NCBI GenBank assembly: GCA_050743625.1
Contig: JBOGED010000136.1
Location: 1-13,459, forward strand
DNA: 13,459 nt
Origin: JBOGED01 sp050743625
Lineage (GTDB): Bacteria > Actinomycetota > Nitriliruptoria > Euzebyales > Egibacteraceae
Direction: 5' to 3'
In this document: positions 1-8,317 of the stretch, in pieces
How the letters are laid out: every line of letters starts with the position of its first letter
Position numbering within the stretch: position 1 is the stretch's first letter
Program-made: the position numbers and the translations under genes
Notes under the pieces: model-generated
Databases searched by the model: none
Seen by the model: only the letters and a program-made list of their open reading frames with translations
Told to the model about the DNA's origin: nothing

Positions 1-66
1 CTCGAGCGGGCCCGGCAGCTGCGCCTGGACTACCATCGCAAGCAACCGCTAGAAGGATCGTCATGA
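1..66 (+). CDS. C-terminal end of an unidentified protein (partial)
   Basis: An open frame enters from the left edge and ends in TGA at 64-66, giving 21 residues ending in KQPLEGSS. The stretch is rich in Arg and Leu and looks helical (ERARQLRLDYHRK), as in many C-terminal tails, but it is too short to assign to a family. The stop overlaps an ATG (ATGA at 63-66). The ORF opened by that ATG is only 43 codons and runs into the antisense of the transposase, so I do not call it. The frame could belong to another mobile-element gene next to the transposase remnant, or it could be chance. The only support is the open frame to the window edge. Confidence 0.3.
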   Translation, partial: LERARQLRLDYHRKQPLEGSS

Positions 67-124
67 GGACTAACCGGATGTTGGGTGAATCCCGGACGAT
101 CTGTATCAAAAGCCCAGAAACGCC

Positions 125-1243
125 TCACTTGCCGCGTTGGCGCAGGGTGAGCCAGTCGATGCCGCGGGTGTTCAGCTCGTCGAGGACTTTGTAGGTGGTC
201 AGGCGGGAGTCGAAGACCAGCAGGCCGGGGTCGGCGCCGGTGGTGGTTTTCCAGTGGTCGGCGAACGCGAGGATCTCGCGGGCGGCTTCGCCTTTGGTGA
301 CGTCGGCGTTGGCGTAGACCATTTCGGTGGAGGCGTGGTCTTGGGCGAAGAAGGCCAGCACGGAGCGGGTGGCTTGGGAGCGGGCGGGGACGTAGTTGTC
401 GTCTAGGGGCGCGTCGTTGCCGTGGTGGCGGATGGAGTGGAAGTCCAGGTTGAGCCCGGCGTCACCGCTGGCCAGGCCGATGGTGCGTAGGCGGGTGACG
501 AGGGCGGCCAGGGCGGCGGTGTTGTGTTGGCGGCGGACGCGGTAGGAGTAGGTGGTGGCGTGGGTGGTCTTGGGCAGCACGTTCAGGCCCACGGCCAGCC
601 CGAGGGCGGCGTCGGCGGCCAGTTCGCCTGCGTGGCTGACCCGCCCGGCGCGTAGCAGCTTGCAGACCAGCAGCGAGGCCGTCGAGTGCCAGGACGACAG
701 GGTCGAGGTCTAAGGGTAGCCTCCGGCCGCGATGACCTGGTCCAGGCCGAGCTCGATCATGGCGGGGAACAGCACGAACAGCCCGGCGTGGGCGCAGTCT
801 GCGGTCATGCCGGCTGGCCAGTCTTTCAGGGGGGCGGCTTTGACCGGGTCGGTCCGTGGCGGTGGGCCTTGGCCCCGGCGGGCACGCGGGGGTAGGCGGG
901 AAAGCCCCTCGGAGGACACGATCACCCAGACGCTTTGGTGGCTGATCGGGGTGCCCTGGGCGGTCAGGGTGTCGGCGATGTCTTTGACCGAGTGGTTGGC
1001 CGCCCGCAAGGTCAGGACTTGTTCGCGCAGGGTGAGGGTCTGGCGGGGTCCTTTGGGCCCGGGCTTGGACGTGCGGAAGAAGGTGGTCTTGCCGGCGCGT
1101 AGGTCGGCTGCCATCTGGTACATCGTGGCCTGGGAGTAACCGAAGCGTGCGCCTGCTGCCTCGGCGGGCTCGTGGTCGACGAGGTAGGCCCGTAGCGCCT
1201 CGTAGCGGCGTTGCGCGGGCTCGGCTGGGCTGGTGAAAGTACT
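125..1243 (-). pseudogene. DDE-type transposase remnant with in-frame amber stop, C-terminus missing
   Basis: The minus strand encodes one continuous transposase frame. It begins around 1243 (STFTSPAEPAQRRYEALRAY), passes a helix-turn-helix-like segment (EAAGARFGYSQATMYQMAADL) and continues to GLDQVIAAGGYP. There it meets TAG at 710-712. The same frame then resumes without a shift (TSTLSSWHSTASLLVCKLL) and runs to GIDWLTLRQRGK before TGA at 125-127. The segment LLVFDSRLTTY has the form of a catalytic Asp region. Related actinomycete transposases, as I remember them, continue for roughly 200 more residues after the RQRGK motif, including the last acidic residue of the triad, so the gene is cut at its 3' end. 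No in-frame ATG, GTG or TTG is visible between 1243 and about 1320; the first in-frame ATG is at 1123. With a nonsense codon, a missing tail and no clear start, it should be inactive. The exact IS family is not assigned (IS1634/IS4-like is a guess). Confidence 0.8.
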
Positions 1244-1263
1244 CGGCTCCGGCCCGCATATCT

Positions 1264-1824
1264 CAGGTGATCTTTCTGATAAACATGTGATGACGGTAGC
1301 GCGGTATGCGAGGAGGGTGTGGGATCTCGAGCGTCGTTGTCGAAGCCGTAAAGCCTGGTGAAGGTCCTAATCGTAGAGCTGCGCGAGTTGCGGACCGCTC
1401 GGTGGCCTTGATCCGGTCGGCGGATAAATCCTCGTTTTTCACGAATACCATCTCCAGCGGCTCGCGGCGAGCCAGCCGTGCCGAGAGCATGCGTGGACCC
1501 CGACACGCATGTCACACCCACCGTGACCAGCAACATCGGTCCACGGCAGTGGAGGCAACCCGTTCATGTCCGGCCCGTAGACCCGCACCAAACCCAGGGA
1601 AATTTATGGAGCGAAAATCAAGGCTAATGCACCTGGCCCGGAAGTGACCGCCAAAGCGCGCTGGAACGGGCGCGAGGTGAGCCGCCTGGCAGGTCATCGC
1701 CGAGAGGGCTCAGTCCGAAACATGAGGCCTGCATACTCATGTCGCTCCTTCGTGCCGAGGTCGCTGGCGAAGGCGTGCGCTCTAGAAGTGGCGAGGGCTT
1801 CTTGCCCCTTCCCCGAGCGAAAAG
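1264..1824. other. Intergenic stretch, no gene recognised
   Basis: About 560 bases lie between the transposase 5' end and the terminator of the HNH gene. Short open frames exist on both strands, for example a 75-codon minus frame at 1263-1490. None has a recognisable protein, a convincing ribosome binding site or steady codon use. The right end of the insertion sequence must lie near the left part of this stretch. I see no clear terminal inverted repeat. Confidence 0.4.
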
Positions 1825-1856
1825 GCCCTCCGTCCCTACCCGCAGCGGCGGAGGGC
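1825..1856 (-). terminator. Rho-independent terminator of the HNH nuclease gene
   Basis: A perfect 8-bp stem is formed by GCCCTCCG (1825-1832) and CGGAGGGC (1849-1856) with a 16-base loop. It lies 19 bases past the nuclease stop codon. On the minus strand the stem is followed by CTTTTCG, a short U tract. On the plus strand it is followed by GTTTTCG, so it may work in both directions. Confidence 0.75.
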
Positions 1857-1874
1857 GTTTTCGCGTCCTGGAGA

Positions 1875-2537
1875 TCACAGGGCGGAGGTGAAGGTGATCT
1901 CGGTGTCCGGGCAGCGGGCTGCTTGCTTGGTCAGCTCGGTCTTCTCCTCTGTGTCCACCGTCAGCTCCCAGCGCAGCTTGACCATCACCCAGTCCTGGAC
2001 GTACTGGCACAGGGCGCCCTCGTAGGGTGGCAGCCACTCGGCGGGGTCCTTGTCTGCCTTCGACCGGTTCTCGCCCGCCGTCACCGCGACTAGCGCGCGT
2101 TCCTCCCCCAGGTCATTTGCGTAGGCGCGTCGCTGGTCTGAGGTCCAATCTGAAGCGCCCGAGTCCCACGCCTCGGCCAGCGGCACCATGTGGTCGATGT
2201 CCAAGGCCCGCTCCACCGTCTGGATCTTGTTGTCGTAGTAGGAGTACCACTGACCCTCGGACAGGGCGCACTTGTCGCCCTGGGTCGATTCCATCGTGGC
2301 CTCGGCGATCAGCACCTCCTTGCGGGTGTCGCACTTGTCCTTGTCCTCGTCGATCCAGTGGCGGAACGCATCGCGGTCATAGCCGGTACGGTCCTCGTCG
2401 GCCACGGGCAGCTCGGTGACCGCCTGGTGCAAGCTCACGGTCTGGGCTGAGGCCGGAGCTGCCAGGACCGTAGTCATCACGACGCCGGCCATCAGTAAGG
2501 TCGTGGGCCGAGCACAGCGCCATCGAGTAATCTCCAC
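1875..2537 (-). CDS. Secreted HNH-family nuclease (GmrSD C-terminal/DUF1524-like)
   Basis: A 220-residue protein. Residues 1-31 form an export signal: Arg-rich start (TRWRCARPTT), hydrophobic core (LLMAGVVMTTVLA) and an APASA cleavage site. The mature part carries the HNH motif DIDHMVPLAEAWDSGA (about 113-128, with Asp115-His116) and a downstream ENRSKADKDPAEWLPP block (about 156-171) that supplies the Asn/Lys residues of this fold. Mature-part cysteines at about 69, 90, 177 and 209 could form disulfides, as expected for an exported enzyme. Such small exported HNH proteins are common in actinomycetes and their phages and are presumed to cut extracellular DNA; substrate and role here are inferred. 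The GTG at 2537 is chosen because GAGGAGG (2543-2549) sits 5 bases before it; an ATG nine codons upstream lacks such a site. It stands alone between a transposase remnant and a primase pseudogene and looks intact. Confidence 0.85.
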   Translation of the reverse strand: MEITRWRCARPTTLLMAGVVMTTVLAAPASAQTVSLHQAVTELPVADEDRTGYDRDAFRHWIDEDKDKCDTRKEVLIAEATMESTQGDKCALSEGQWYSYYDNKIQTVERALDIDHMVPLAEAWDSGASDWTSDQRRAYANDLGEERALVAVTAGENRSKADKDPAEWLPPYEGALCQYVQDWVMVKLRWELTVDTEEKTELTKQAARCPDTEITFTSAL

Positions 2538-2542
2538 CGCAG

Positions 2543-2549
2543 CCTCCTC
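2543..2549 (-). promoter_or_regulatory. Ribosome binding site setting the HNH start
   Basis: The minus strand reads GAGGAGG five bases before GTG at 2537. This near-perfect Shine-Dalgarno match favours that GTG over the ATG at 2564 and places the signal-peptide charge and core at the usual distance from the start. Confidence 0.7.
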
Positions 2550-2564
2550 GCCATATGCCCACAA

Positions 2565-2859
2565 CCGCCCGTAATGACGGCTCTATCACTAAGGTGAGGG
2601 TATGGACGGGTAAGCGGCGATGTCGATGGGCAGTTAGGAGTGGCTTGCGTAGCTTCTGTTAACTACTGAGCTGGCTCAGGATAGCTGTGGTCTGAGCTTC
2701 TGACTCGTGTACCAAGCGGTACTACTCCGTAGCGAAGGTCCAGGACAGGGCCCGCGGGTTGTGGATGACGCTCTACGTCAGCCACGGATGGGGCGTTACG
2801 CTACAGCGCCGTAGTTACCGCCGCGAGATCCACCCCGGAGAGGAATCCACCAGCAACGA
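2565..2859. other. Intergenic stretch upstream of the HNH gene and primase remnant
   Basis: About 295 bases between two divergent units. It should hold the promoter of the nuclease gene on the minus strand and perhaps decayed 5' sequence of the primase. I see no confident -35/-10 pair and no ORF worth calling. Confidence 0.4.
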
Positions 2860-3800
2860 CAAACGCGAGATGTGACGACCCATTTTCTCCGAGTTCGAGA
2901 CACCGGACGAGCAGGCGTCTCGGCTTGCCCAAGAGAGGCAGGACGATGAGCTGAGTACAGCCGTGACGCTGTTGGTCATTCAGGCCAAGGATGGGGCGGC
3001 CATCCCCCTGTCCGAGAGGCGCTTCACGCTGACACGGGACCTCATCGCCTGCGAAAACGGCCTGCTGCACGTCTCCACCCGCAGGTTGACGCCACACAAC
3101 CCCGCGCTGTTCAACACTTACCACGTGCCGCTGCGCTACGAGCCCACCGCTTCGAAACCCAAGCGGTGGTGGAGTTCCTCGAAGAGATATGGGGCGACGA
3201 CACTGAGTCGATCCGCACATTGTAGGAGATGGCCGGCTACCTGCTGTCCGCGCGGATACCAGCCCTCCAAAGAACGTCCTGCTGTTCGGGGCTCGACGAT
3301 CGGGCAAGGACACAATCGCACGGATCCTGCGCCGCTCCTCGGTGCGCCGAACGTTGCTGGTTGCCGGTTTGACCATGGCGTCGCTGGCTCAGAGTTCGGC
3401 TTGGCTCCGCGCTTCAACGCCTCGGTAGGAATCGTCGCCGAGGCTCGCATGTCGGCAAAGACCGATAAGGCGTCATTGTTGAGAGGCTGCTGTCGATCTC
3501 AGGAGAGGACATGCTTCCTGTGAATCGGAAGTACCGTGAGGGCTGGATTGGTCAGCTTCCAAGCAGGCTCTTGATCCTCAGCAACGACCAACTCTCCTTG
3601 CCGGACGCCTCCGGTGCGCTGGTAAACCGTTACGTACCACTCAAATCCACTCGGACCTTCAAGCCCGAAGAACAGGACCCCAGCTCACTGGCAAGCTGTT
3701 GGACGAACTGCCAGGCATCATGAACTGGGGTCTGGATGGCCTCGACAGCCTCCGCAAAAACTCCCGTAGCCGTTCGTCTCCTTACTCAGCGTTCAGCGGT
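2860..3800 (+). pseudogene. Phage/plasmid-type DNA primase-helicase (D5/P4-like), multiply frameshifted
   Basis: Pieces of a primase/superfamily 3 helicase appear in order in all three plus frames. First is RDLIACENGLLHVSTRRLTP with the following ALFNTYHVPLRYEP (2963 frame, to about 3168). Next is VEFLEEIWGDDTESIRTL, interrupted by TAG at 3223-3225 and followed by EMAGYLLS (from 3169). The Walker A piece NVLLFGARRSGKDTIARIL follows (from about 3273), then GSEFGLAP and IVAEARMSAKTDKA in another frame. VIVERLLSISGEDMLPVNRKYREGW then runs on to LILSNDQLSLPDASGALVNRYVPL, with LTGKLLDELPGIMNWGLDGL in a last frame (from 3684). I count at least five frame changes and one stop codon, so the gene is dead. 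In phages and integrative elements this protein loads on the origin and unwinds or primes it, so this element once carried its own replication module. The 5' boundary is not clear; the primase domain proper is not recognisable. Confidence 0.8.
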
Positions 3801-4098
3801 TTGGAACTGCCATCAGCTCTCCCTCGGCTAGCCCGATCCCTTGACAGGGGCGGCAAGCGCGACAGCGGCCAGTAACTCATTCAATCACGCCGGCGCCTCG
3901 TGTTCCCACGGGCGCTGCCCTCGCGCAAGGTTCCGCAGCTCGGCACGTTGTGGGCCGAGCCGGTCTGGAACGCGAGCGGGGCCCACCTCGGCGGCGATTT
4001 GGAGGGGCCATGCTCAGGTCAGAGGCAAGCTGGCTAGCCCCCTTGCTCCCGGGCCTGTCGATGGCCGACCTCGTCGCGCGCTGACCCAAGCCCTTCGC
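3801..4098. other. Stretch downstream of the lipase gene, no gene recognised
   Basis: About 300 bases between the decayed primase and the 3' end of the lipase gene. Open frames on both strands here are short and overlap the lipase antisense. A short plus frame ending at 4083 (MLRSEASWLAPLLPGLSMADL) reads like a protein tail but has no recognisable family. It is best treated as degraded element DNA. Confidence 0.35.
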
Positions 4099-4911
4099 TT
4101 ACGACAGCATGCCGACGTAGTAGGTCAGGGCATGGTGGGCGGTGAGGTTTCTCGCCGCGACCGCCAGTCGAGGGAGCCGCTGGAGGGTCAATTTCTTCTC
4201 CTCCGCAGATGAGACGTTGACGCGGAGCGGTTCTCCGGGGGCGCCGTAGGTGAGTTGGCCGACGGGAACGTAGCCAATCGTCGTGCTGATGTTCCCGAAC
4301 ACGCGTTTTAGCTCCGGGCTCGCCTTCAGCGCCATCTCGACAGGGAGTGGCAATCCGTGCAAGGCAACGTGTGGCACGATGTCGTCCCCGAACTCCATAC
4401 GAAACACTGGAGTCTTGACCGAGGACGCGAATATGCCATCCCCGGGGAAGGGTGCCGCGAACGTGTACGTTGCCGTCACCGGGATGCCATCCTGCTCGAG
4501 GAGCTTGGTAGCCAGCGCTGCCACCGCTCCACCCTGGCTGTGTCCCGTCACGTAAAGCGGAGGCGTAAAGCCGCGGCTCAAATCCTTGAGCACTTCGCCA
4601 TGAACCGATCGCAGCTGATCCAAGAACCCTAGGTGGACCAAGCCGGGTAACCTCGGCGCGGGAACCACCACCGCACTGAAGTTGGCCAGCCAATCCATGA
4701 CGCCGGTCGTGATCGGGTCGCTGACGGTGGCTCGGTACGCGAGCACGGTCTTGTCAGGGTAACGAAAGACTCCGACAACGGAAGTCCGGACCGGCCCCCC
4801 CTCGTCGTATACGTGCACCGAGTGTTCGCCGAGCGGCGGCAGGTCCTCTTCGGACTGCTTGTGGATATATTTACATATCTTGCCGAGCAGAATTGCCAAC
4901 GACTTGTCCAT
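4099..4911 (-). CDS. Class 3 (Lipase_3) alpha/beta-hydrolase family lipase
   Basis: A 270-residue intact protein with the hallmarks of class 3 lipases. These include a VHLGF segment (about 92-96), the nucleophile elbow GHSQGG (123-128, with Ser125), a likely acidic residue in FGDDIVPHV (Asp176/177) and a late His in TAHHALTYYVG (His259/260), in the expected order. AYRATVS (about 58-64) matches the oxyanion-side strand. The reaction is presumably ester hydrolysis of acylglycerols or related lipids; the natural substrate is unknown. There is no signal peptide or membrane segment, so it is probably intracellular unless exported another way. The ATG at 4911 has AGGAAGG 11 bases upstream (4923-4929), somewhat far but the best visible site. 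It is a single-gene unit in a region of decayed element genes and looks like cargo. No terminator is visible right after it. Confidence 0.85.
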   Translation of the reverse strand: MDKSLAILLGKICKYIHKQSEEDLPPLGEHSVHVYDEGGPVRTSVVGVFRYPDKTVLAYRATVSDPITTGVMDWLANFSAVVVPAPRLPGLVHLGFLDQLRSVHGEVLKDLSRGFTPPLYVTGHSQGGAVAALATKLLEQDGIPVTATYTFAAPFPGDGIFASSVKTPVFRMEFGDDIVPHVALHGLPLPVEMALKASPELKRVFGNISTTIGYVPVGQLTYGAPGEPLRVNVSSAEEKKLTLQRLPRLAVAARNLTAHHALTYYVGMLS

Positions 4912-5293
4912 AATGTCCGCTGCCTTCCTGCGAGAGGGCGACCGAGGCGCATACTACGCCAAGCAGGCGTTCAAGCCTAGAGACTCCACTGGTGGCATTT
5001 CTCTTCGTTCGGGAGCTAATCGGCGTAAGCATCTGCTCATGGGCATCCGCTCCTTTCTGTTCTACGACGCGGAGGAGTCGCCTACTCCATTTATGGATAT
5101 GGACGCCCGCCCACCCCCTCGTCGGGTGGGGGACCTAACCCCCTGTGTGATGATTGATCCACATACGGAATATTGGCTTGAAGACTTCTGGTGTGTCCCG
5201 ACGGAGCGGCGTCCGCGGTGTCTACCGAGCAGCCTGCGGGTCGAGGATGTCAAGCATGCGGATTGCAGATAAGGGCGCGTCTGCTGCGCTGTG
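4912..5293. other. Intergenic stretch between relaxase 3' end and lipase 5' end
   Basis: About 380 bases that must contain the lipase promoter and the end of the relaxase transcript. Open frames here are short and unconvincing. The only clear structure is the GC-rich hairpin at 5110-5130. Confidence 0.45.
5110..5130 (-). terminator. GC-rich hairpin, possible terminator after the relaxase gene
   Basis: CCCACCC (5110-5116) and GGGTGGG (5124-5130) form a perfect 7-bp stem with a 7-base loop, about 165 bases past the relaxase stop. There is no U tract on either side. Termination is therefore only one option; it could also act in the lipase upstream region. Confidence 0.3.
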
Positions 5294-8104
5294 TCACATG
5301 CCGATGCGCGGCCCGTCGTCGCGTCGTCCTTGCCGGTTACGTTCCCGCCGTTGGGCTTCGTGGGATTGCCGTCCGGACTGCTCGTGTTGCTGGCGTTGCT
5401 TGCGGGCCGCTACACGGTCAGCATCCCGACTGAGCGCGGCCGTGGGCGAGGCCGCGCGGCTGGACTGGTGGGCCGCGAGCAGGCGGAGGCGGACATCGCT
5501 GCCTCGCTCAACGGTGGACTGGCGGCTCGCTTCGGCCAAGCTATGGTCGGGGACAGGGTGTTGATCGCTGGCGAAGGTCTGCGCTTTGGACACCTCCAGC
5601 GCCTCTTCCCAGCCGGATTCGATGACGGCGAAGACGTGGTTCGAGTACCGGCCGCGGGACAGGGCGGTGTAGGCGGTCTCTTGGCTGCTGGCCGCAGAAG
5701 CCCCGAACAGCACGTGATCCACCGTCATCCCCTGCGCCTTGTTCGCCGTCAACGCGTAGGCGTAGTCGACACACTCGCCCACGTAACTTACGGACAGAAT
5801 GACCCGGTCCAGGTCCTCACCGGGGTCGAGCTGCACGGTGATGCCTCGGCGGGTCAGGGCGGTGATGGTGCCTTCCATGCCGTTGCGGACGGTGACGCGG
5901 GTGCCGTCGGGTTGGAGCAGATACCCGTCGTTACGGCCCAGTCGGACGCGGTCGCCGATGGCGAGGCGGATGTCGCGAGTGTGGTCGTCGCTGACGTAGG
6001 TGTGGCCACGGCGGGAGACCTCACCGCGGTCGATGAGGGCGGCGCGAGCGGTCAGGTTGAGCCGCTCGACGACGGCGTTCTCGGTGGCCAGCATGCGGAC
6101 GTCGTGGGGCTCGGGTTGGTCGCGGAGGGACAGCCAGGCCTCGATCATCGCCTCGGCACGCTGGTCGGGCTGGCAGTACTCGTGGACCATGCCCAGCTCG
6201 ACGAGGAGAGCGATGGCGCCTTGGGCGTGGCCGTCGCGGATCAACTCGGCGGCGTCACGGAGTGCGGGGAGTTTGAAGCGGTGGTCGACGCCGAGGGTGA
6301 TGGCGCCGAGTTCTCGTGCCAGGACGGCGTGGCCGCCGCCGGCGTCTACGGAGGGGATCTGGCGGTGGTCGCCCACGTCGGCCACCTTGCCGCCCACGGC
6401 GTCGACGAGTTGTTGGAGGGCCAGCCGGTTCCGGGTAGCCGTCATGCCGGCTTCATCGTGGACCACAGCCACCCCATCGGGGAGTTCACGCACGCCGTTG
6501 GCGACCTCGACGAGCAGCTTGTCCAGCGTGCAGGCGGGGATCCCGGACGCCTTCTCGAGTTGGCGGGCGGCGTTGGCGGTCGGGGCGACCCCGATCACCG
6601 GGATACCTGCGGCCTCGAAGCATTGGCGGGCGACTTCCAGGGCGGTGGATTTCCCGGTGCCGGCCTTGCCGACGACGATGTCTACGCCGTTGCCGGAGCT
6701 GCACAGCTGCCAGATCATCGCCTGTTGATCCGCGTCCAGCTCGCGGCCCGGATGCGCCGCGTTGTAGACGGCGATGACTCGCGCGACGACATGATCGGGG
6801 ACGACGGCGGCGCTGGTGTCTTGGCGACCTTTGGCGCGGGTGATCAGCTCGGTTTCGGCGGCCAGGAGGGAGGCGGTGGTGAACCGTGGCTCTTGTTCCA
6901 GGCAGACCTCGCGCATCACCTTGCCGTGCTCGTCGCGGGGCCGGATGACCTCTCCGGACGTCTTGCGGACCGGGTCACGCAGCCCGAGCACCCGATGGTC
7001 TGCGAAGAAGGTTTCGGCGATGCGGTCGATCCGGTCGGCTGCCGCCTGACCGTCAGGGGCGTCGGCGATGAGCAGGGCGCCGATGCCGGCCAGGACGTCG
7101 CGCCGGCCGAACCCCGACGCCTTGGCCGTCAACCCCTCCGGACCGACCAGATAGTCCACGATCTCGGCGTCCGACAGCCCCACCAGGCCGTCGCCGTTGT
7201 AGCGGTGGCGGGCGCGGTCGAGCACGAAGGCGAGGATGCTGTCGAGGTCGAACCCCGCGTCAGACGCTTCGTCGAGGAGGCGTTGCCGCAGCTCGCGGGT
7301 ATCTTCTGTGACTTTGGGTTTGCGGGTTGCGAGGGCAGCGGCTTGGGCCGCGCGGCCGCCGGAGGTACCGTGCTCGGCGAGTTCGGCTTCGATAGCGGCG
7401 CGGCGTTTGGACCACAACCGGCACAGCGCCGGGGGGATCCCGTCGATCTCCCACACCCCAGCGCGCTCGACCCAGGTAACCCCGAGCCGGGCGGTCAGCT
7501 CCGCGCGCAGCGCCGCTTGGTAGACGGCGTCTGAGGCTTTCTGCCAGCGGTAGAGCATGGTGCCGTCGAGCGCGGCTGTGCGGCCGTCGTGAGCTTCGAC
7601 GGCGTTGGCGACCACTTCGTGGGTGTGCAGTTGGGGGTCGCCGTCGCGGGACAGCCGGTGCTCGTATGCGGCGGCAAGGAACCCGAGGGCGGGCTGGCGG
7701 TCCACGCCGTTGTGCCCGAGCCGGGCGATGCAGGCGTAGCGCTCGAACTGGGCCAGGCCGAGCTGGCGGGCTACCCGGTCGGCCTCGCGGATCTGCTCTG
7801 CGACCTCGTCGAGGGCGATCGCCCACAGCGCCGAGATGCTTTTGGGTGGAGAGAAGGTGATGTCCCACCCGGCGACCTTCTTGTTCTCGTACTTCTTCAG
7901 CCGCTCCCCAGTAACCGGATGGCGCTCTTCGAACATCGCCCGGAACTGCTCTTCGGTGACTTCACCGTTGACGCCGAGCACATGCGCCCAGGTGCCTTCC
8001 CAGCGTCCCGGTGCCTCCCCTTCACCACTCAGGTAGTCGTGACGATCCCGCGCAACCTGTTCGAGATAATAGTCAGGTGACCGCACTGGTGTGACCGTGA
8101 TCAT
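5294..8104 (-). CDS. traA: MobF-family conjugative relaxase-helicase (TrwC/TraA type)
   Basis: A 936-residue relaxase. The N-terminal TrwC domain carries the tyrosine pair in RSPDYYLEQ (Tyr12-Tyr13), the GWDITFSPPKS motif (79-89) and a metal-binding histidine set in EHRLSRDGDPQLHTH (His149, His160, His162). The C-terminal half is a RecD-like superfamily 1 helicase with Walker A GKAGTGKS (479-486), Walker B VVHDEAG (547-553), GDHRQ (578-582), TANKAQGMT (787-795) and TALSRGR (813-819). Enzymes of this family nick oriT, stay bound to the 5' end through the tyrosine, unwind the plasmid or element and lead the strand into the recipient. All key residues are present, so it may be active. The ATG at 8104 puts the catalytic tyrosines at the canonical N-terminal position; it overlaps the preceding small ORF stop as ATGA. 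The Arg/Gln/Glu-rich tail after about residue 880 looks disordered. It belongs to one minus-strand block with the coupling protein upstream. Confidence 0.93.
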   Translation of the reverse strand: MITVTPVRSPDYYLEQVARDRHDYLSGEGEAPGRWEGTWAHVLGVNGEVTEEQFRAMFEERHPVTGERLKKYENKKVAGWDITFSPPKSISALWAIALDEVAEQIREADRVARQLGLAQFERYACIARLGHNGVDRQPALGFLAAAYEHRLSRDGDPQLHTHEVVANAVEAHDGRTAALDGTMLYRWQKASDAVYQAALRAELTARLGVTWVERAGVWEIDGIPPALCRLWSKRRAAIEAELAEHGTSGGRAAQAAALATRKPKVTEDTRELRQRLLDEASDAGFDLDSILAFVLDRARHRYNGDGLVGLSDAEIVDYLVGPEGLTAKASGFGRRDVLAGIGALLIADAPDGQAAADRIDRIAETFFADHRVLGLRDPVRKTSGEVIRPRDEHGKVMREVCLEQEPRFTTASLLAAETELITRAKGRQDTSAAVVPDHVVARVIAVYNAAHPGRELDADQQAMIWQLCSSGNGVDIVVGKAGTGKSTALEVARQCFEAAGIPVIGVAPTANAARQLEKASGIPACTLDKLLVEVANGVRELPDGVAVVHDEAGMTATRNRLALQQLVDAVGGKVADVGDHRQIPSVDAGGGHAVLARELGAITLGVDHRFKLPALRDAAELIRDGHAQGAIALLVELGMVHEYCQPDQRAEAMIEAWLSLRDQPEPHDVRMLATENAVVERLNLTARAALIDRGEVSRRGHTYVSDDHTRDIRLAIGDRVRLGRNDGYLLQPDGTRVTVRNGMEGTITALTRRGITVQLDPGEDLDRVILSVSYVGECVDYAYALTANKAQGMTVDHVLFGASAASSQETAYTALSRGRYSNHVFAVIESGWEEALEVSKAQTFASDQHPVPDHSLAEASRQSTVERGSDVRLRLLAAHQSSRAASPTAALSRDADRVAARKQRQQHEQSGRQSHEAQRRERNRQGRRDDGPRIGM

Positions 8105-8289
8105 TGGCCCACCTGCCGCCCTGCGTTCACAAGTGCACGAACGGCCCACACATATGCATCCCGCTCCGCGAGAGGCGCAACCCGCGCGTACCGGACACCG
8201 CCCATGCGGGTCCGACGCGCAACCAGCAACGCCGCACAGACCAACGCCGAGCGCCCCGTGAGGCGATTGCCAGGCGAGGCGGAGGGCAA
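8101..8289 (-). CDS. Small ORF translationally coupled to the relaxase, unknown function
   Basis: A frame of about 62 codons ends with GRQVGQ and TGA (8101-8103), and the TGA overlaps the relaxase ATG as ATGA. Its last 55 residues (RLTGRSALVCAALLVARRTR to the end) read like a real basic helical protein with sensible codon use. The start is uncertain: TTG at 8289 is the nearest plausible codon, and the frame stays open upstream to 8724, but that part crosses the hairpin-rich region and reads as random. A small DNA-binding accessory protein near oriT would fit the position but is only inference; I recognise no family. Confidence 0.35.
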   Translation of the reverse strand: MPSASPGNRLTGRSALVCAALLVARRTRMGGVRYARVAPLAERDAYVWAVRALVNAGRQVGQ

Positions 8290-8317
8290 GCCATGGGCGC
8301 TTACGAAAGCGCGGGCA

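Noticed and set aside
63..194. 43-codon plus ORF beginning at an ATGA overlap with the left-edge frame
   Set aside because: It runs into the antisense of the transposase and has no recognisable sequence; the overlap alone is not enough.
462..1259. 265-codon minus frame rich in Arg and Pro
   Set aside because: It overlaps the transposase in another frame and shows only the composition typical of out-of-frame high-GC DNA.
2801..3376. 191-codon minus frame over the primase region
   Set aside because: The recognisable primase blocks are on the plus strand; this frame is their antisense.
5291..7534. 747-codon plus-strand frame opposite the relaxase gene
   Set aside because: It is the antisense shadow of the relaxase, which has all family motifs; the plus frame has Gly/Val/Asp-rich composition without any domain.
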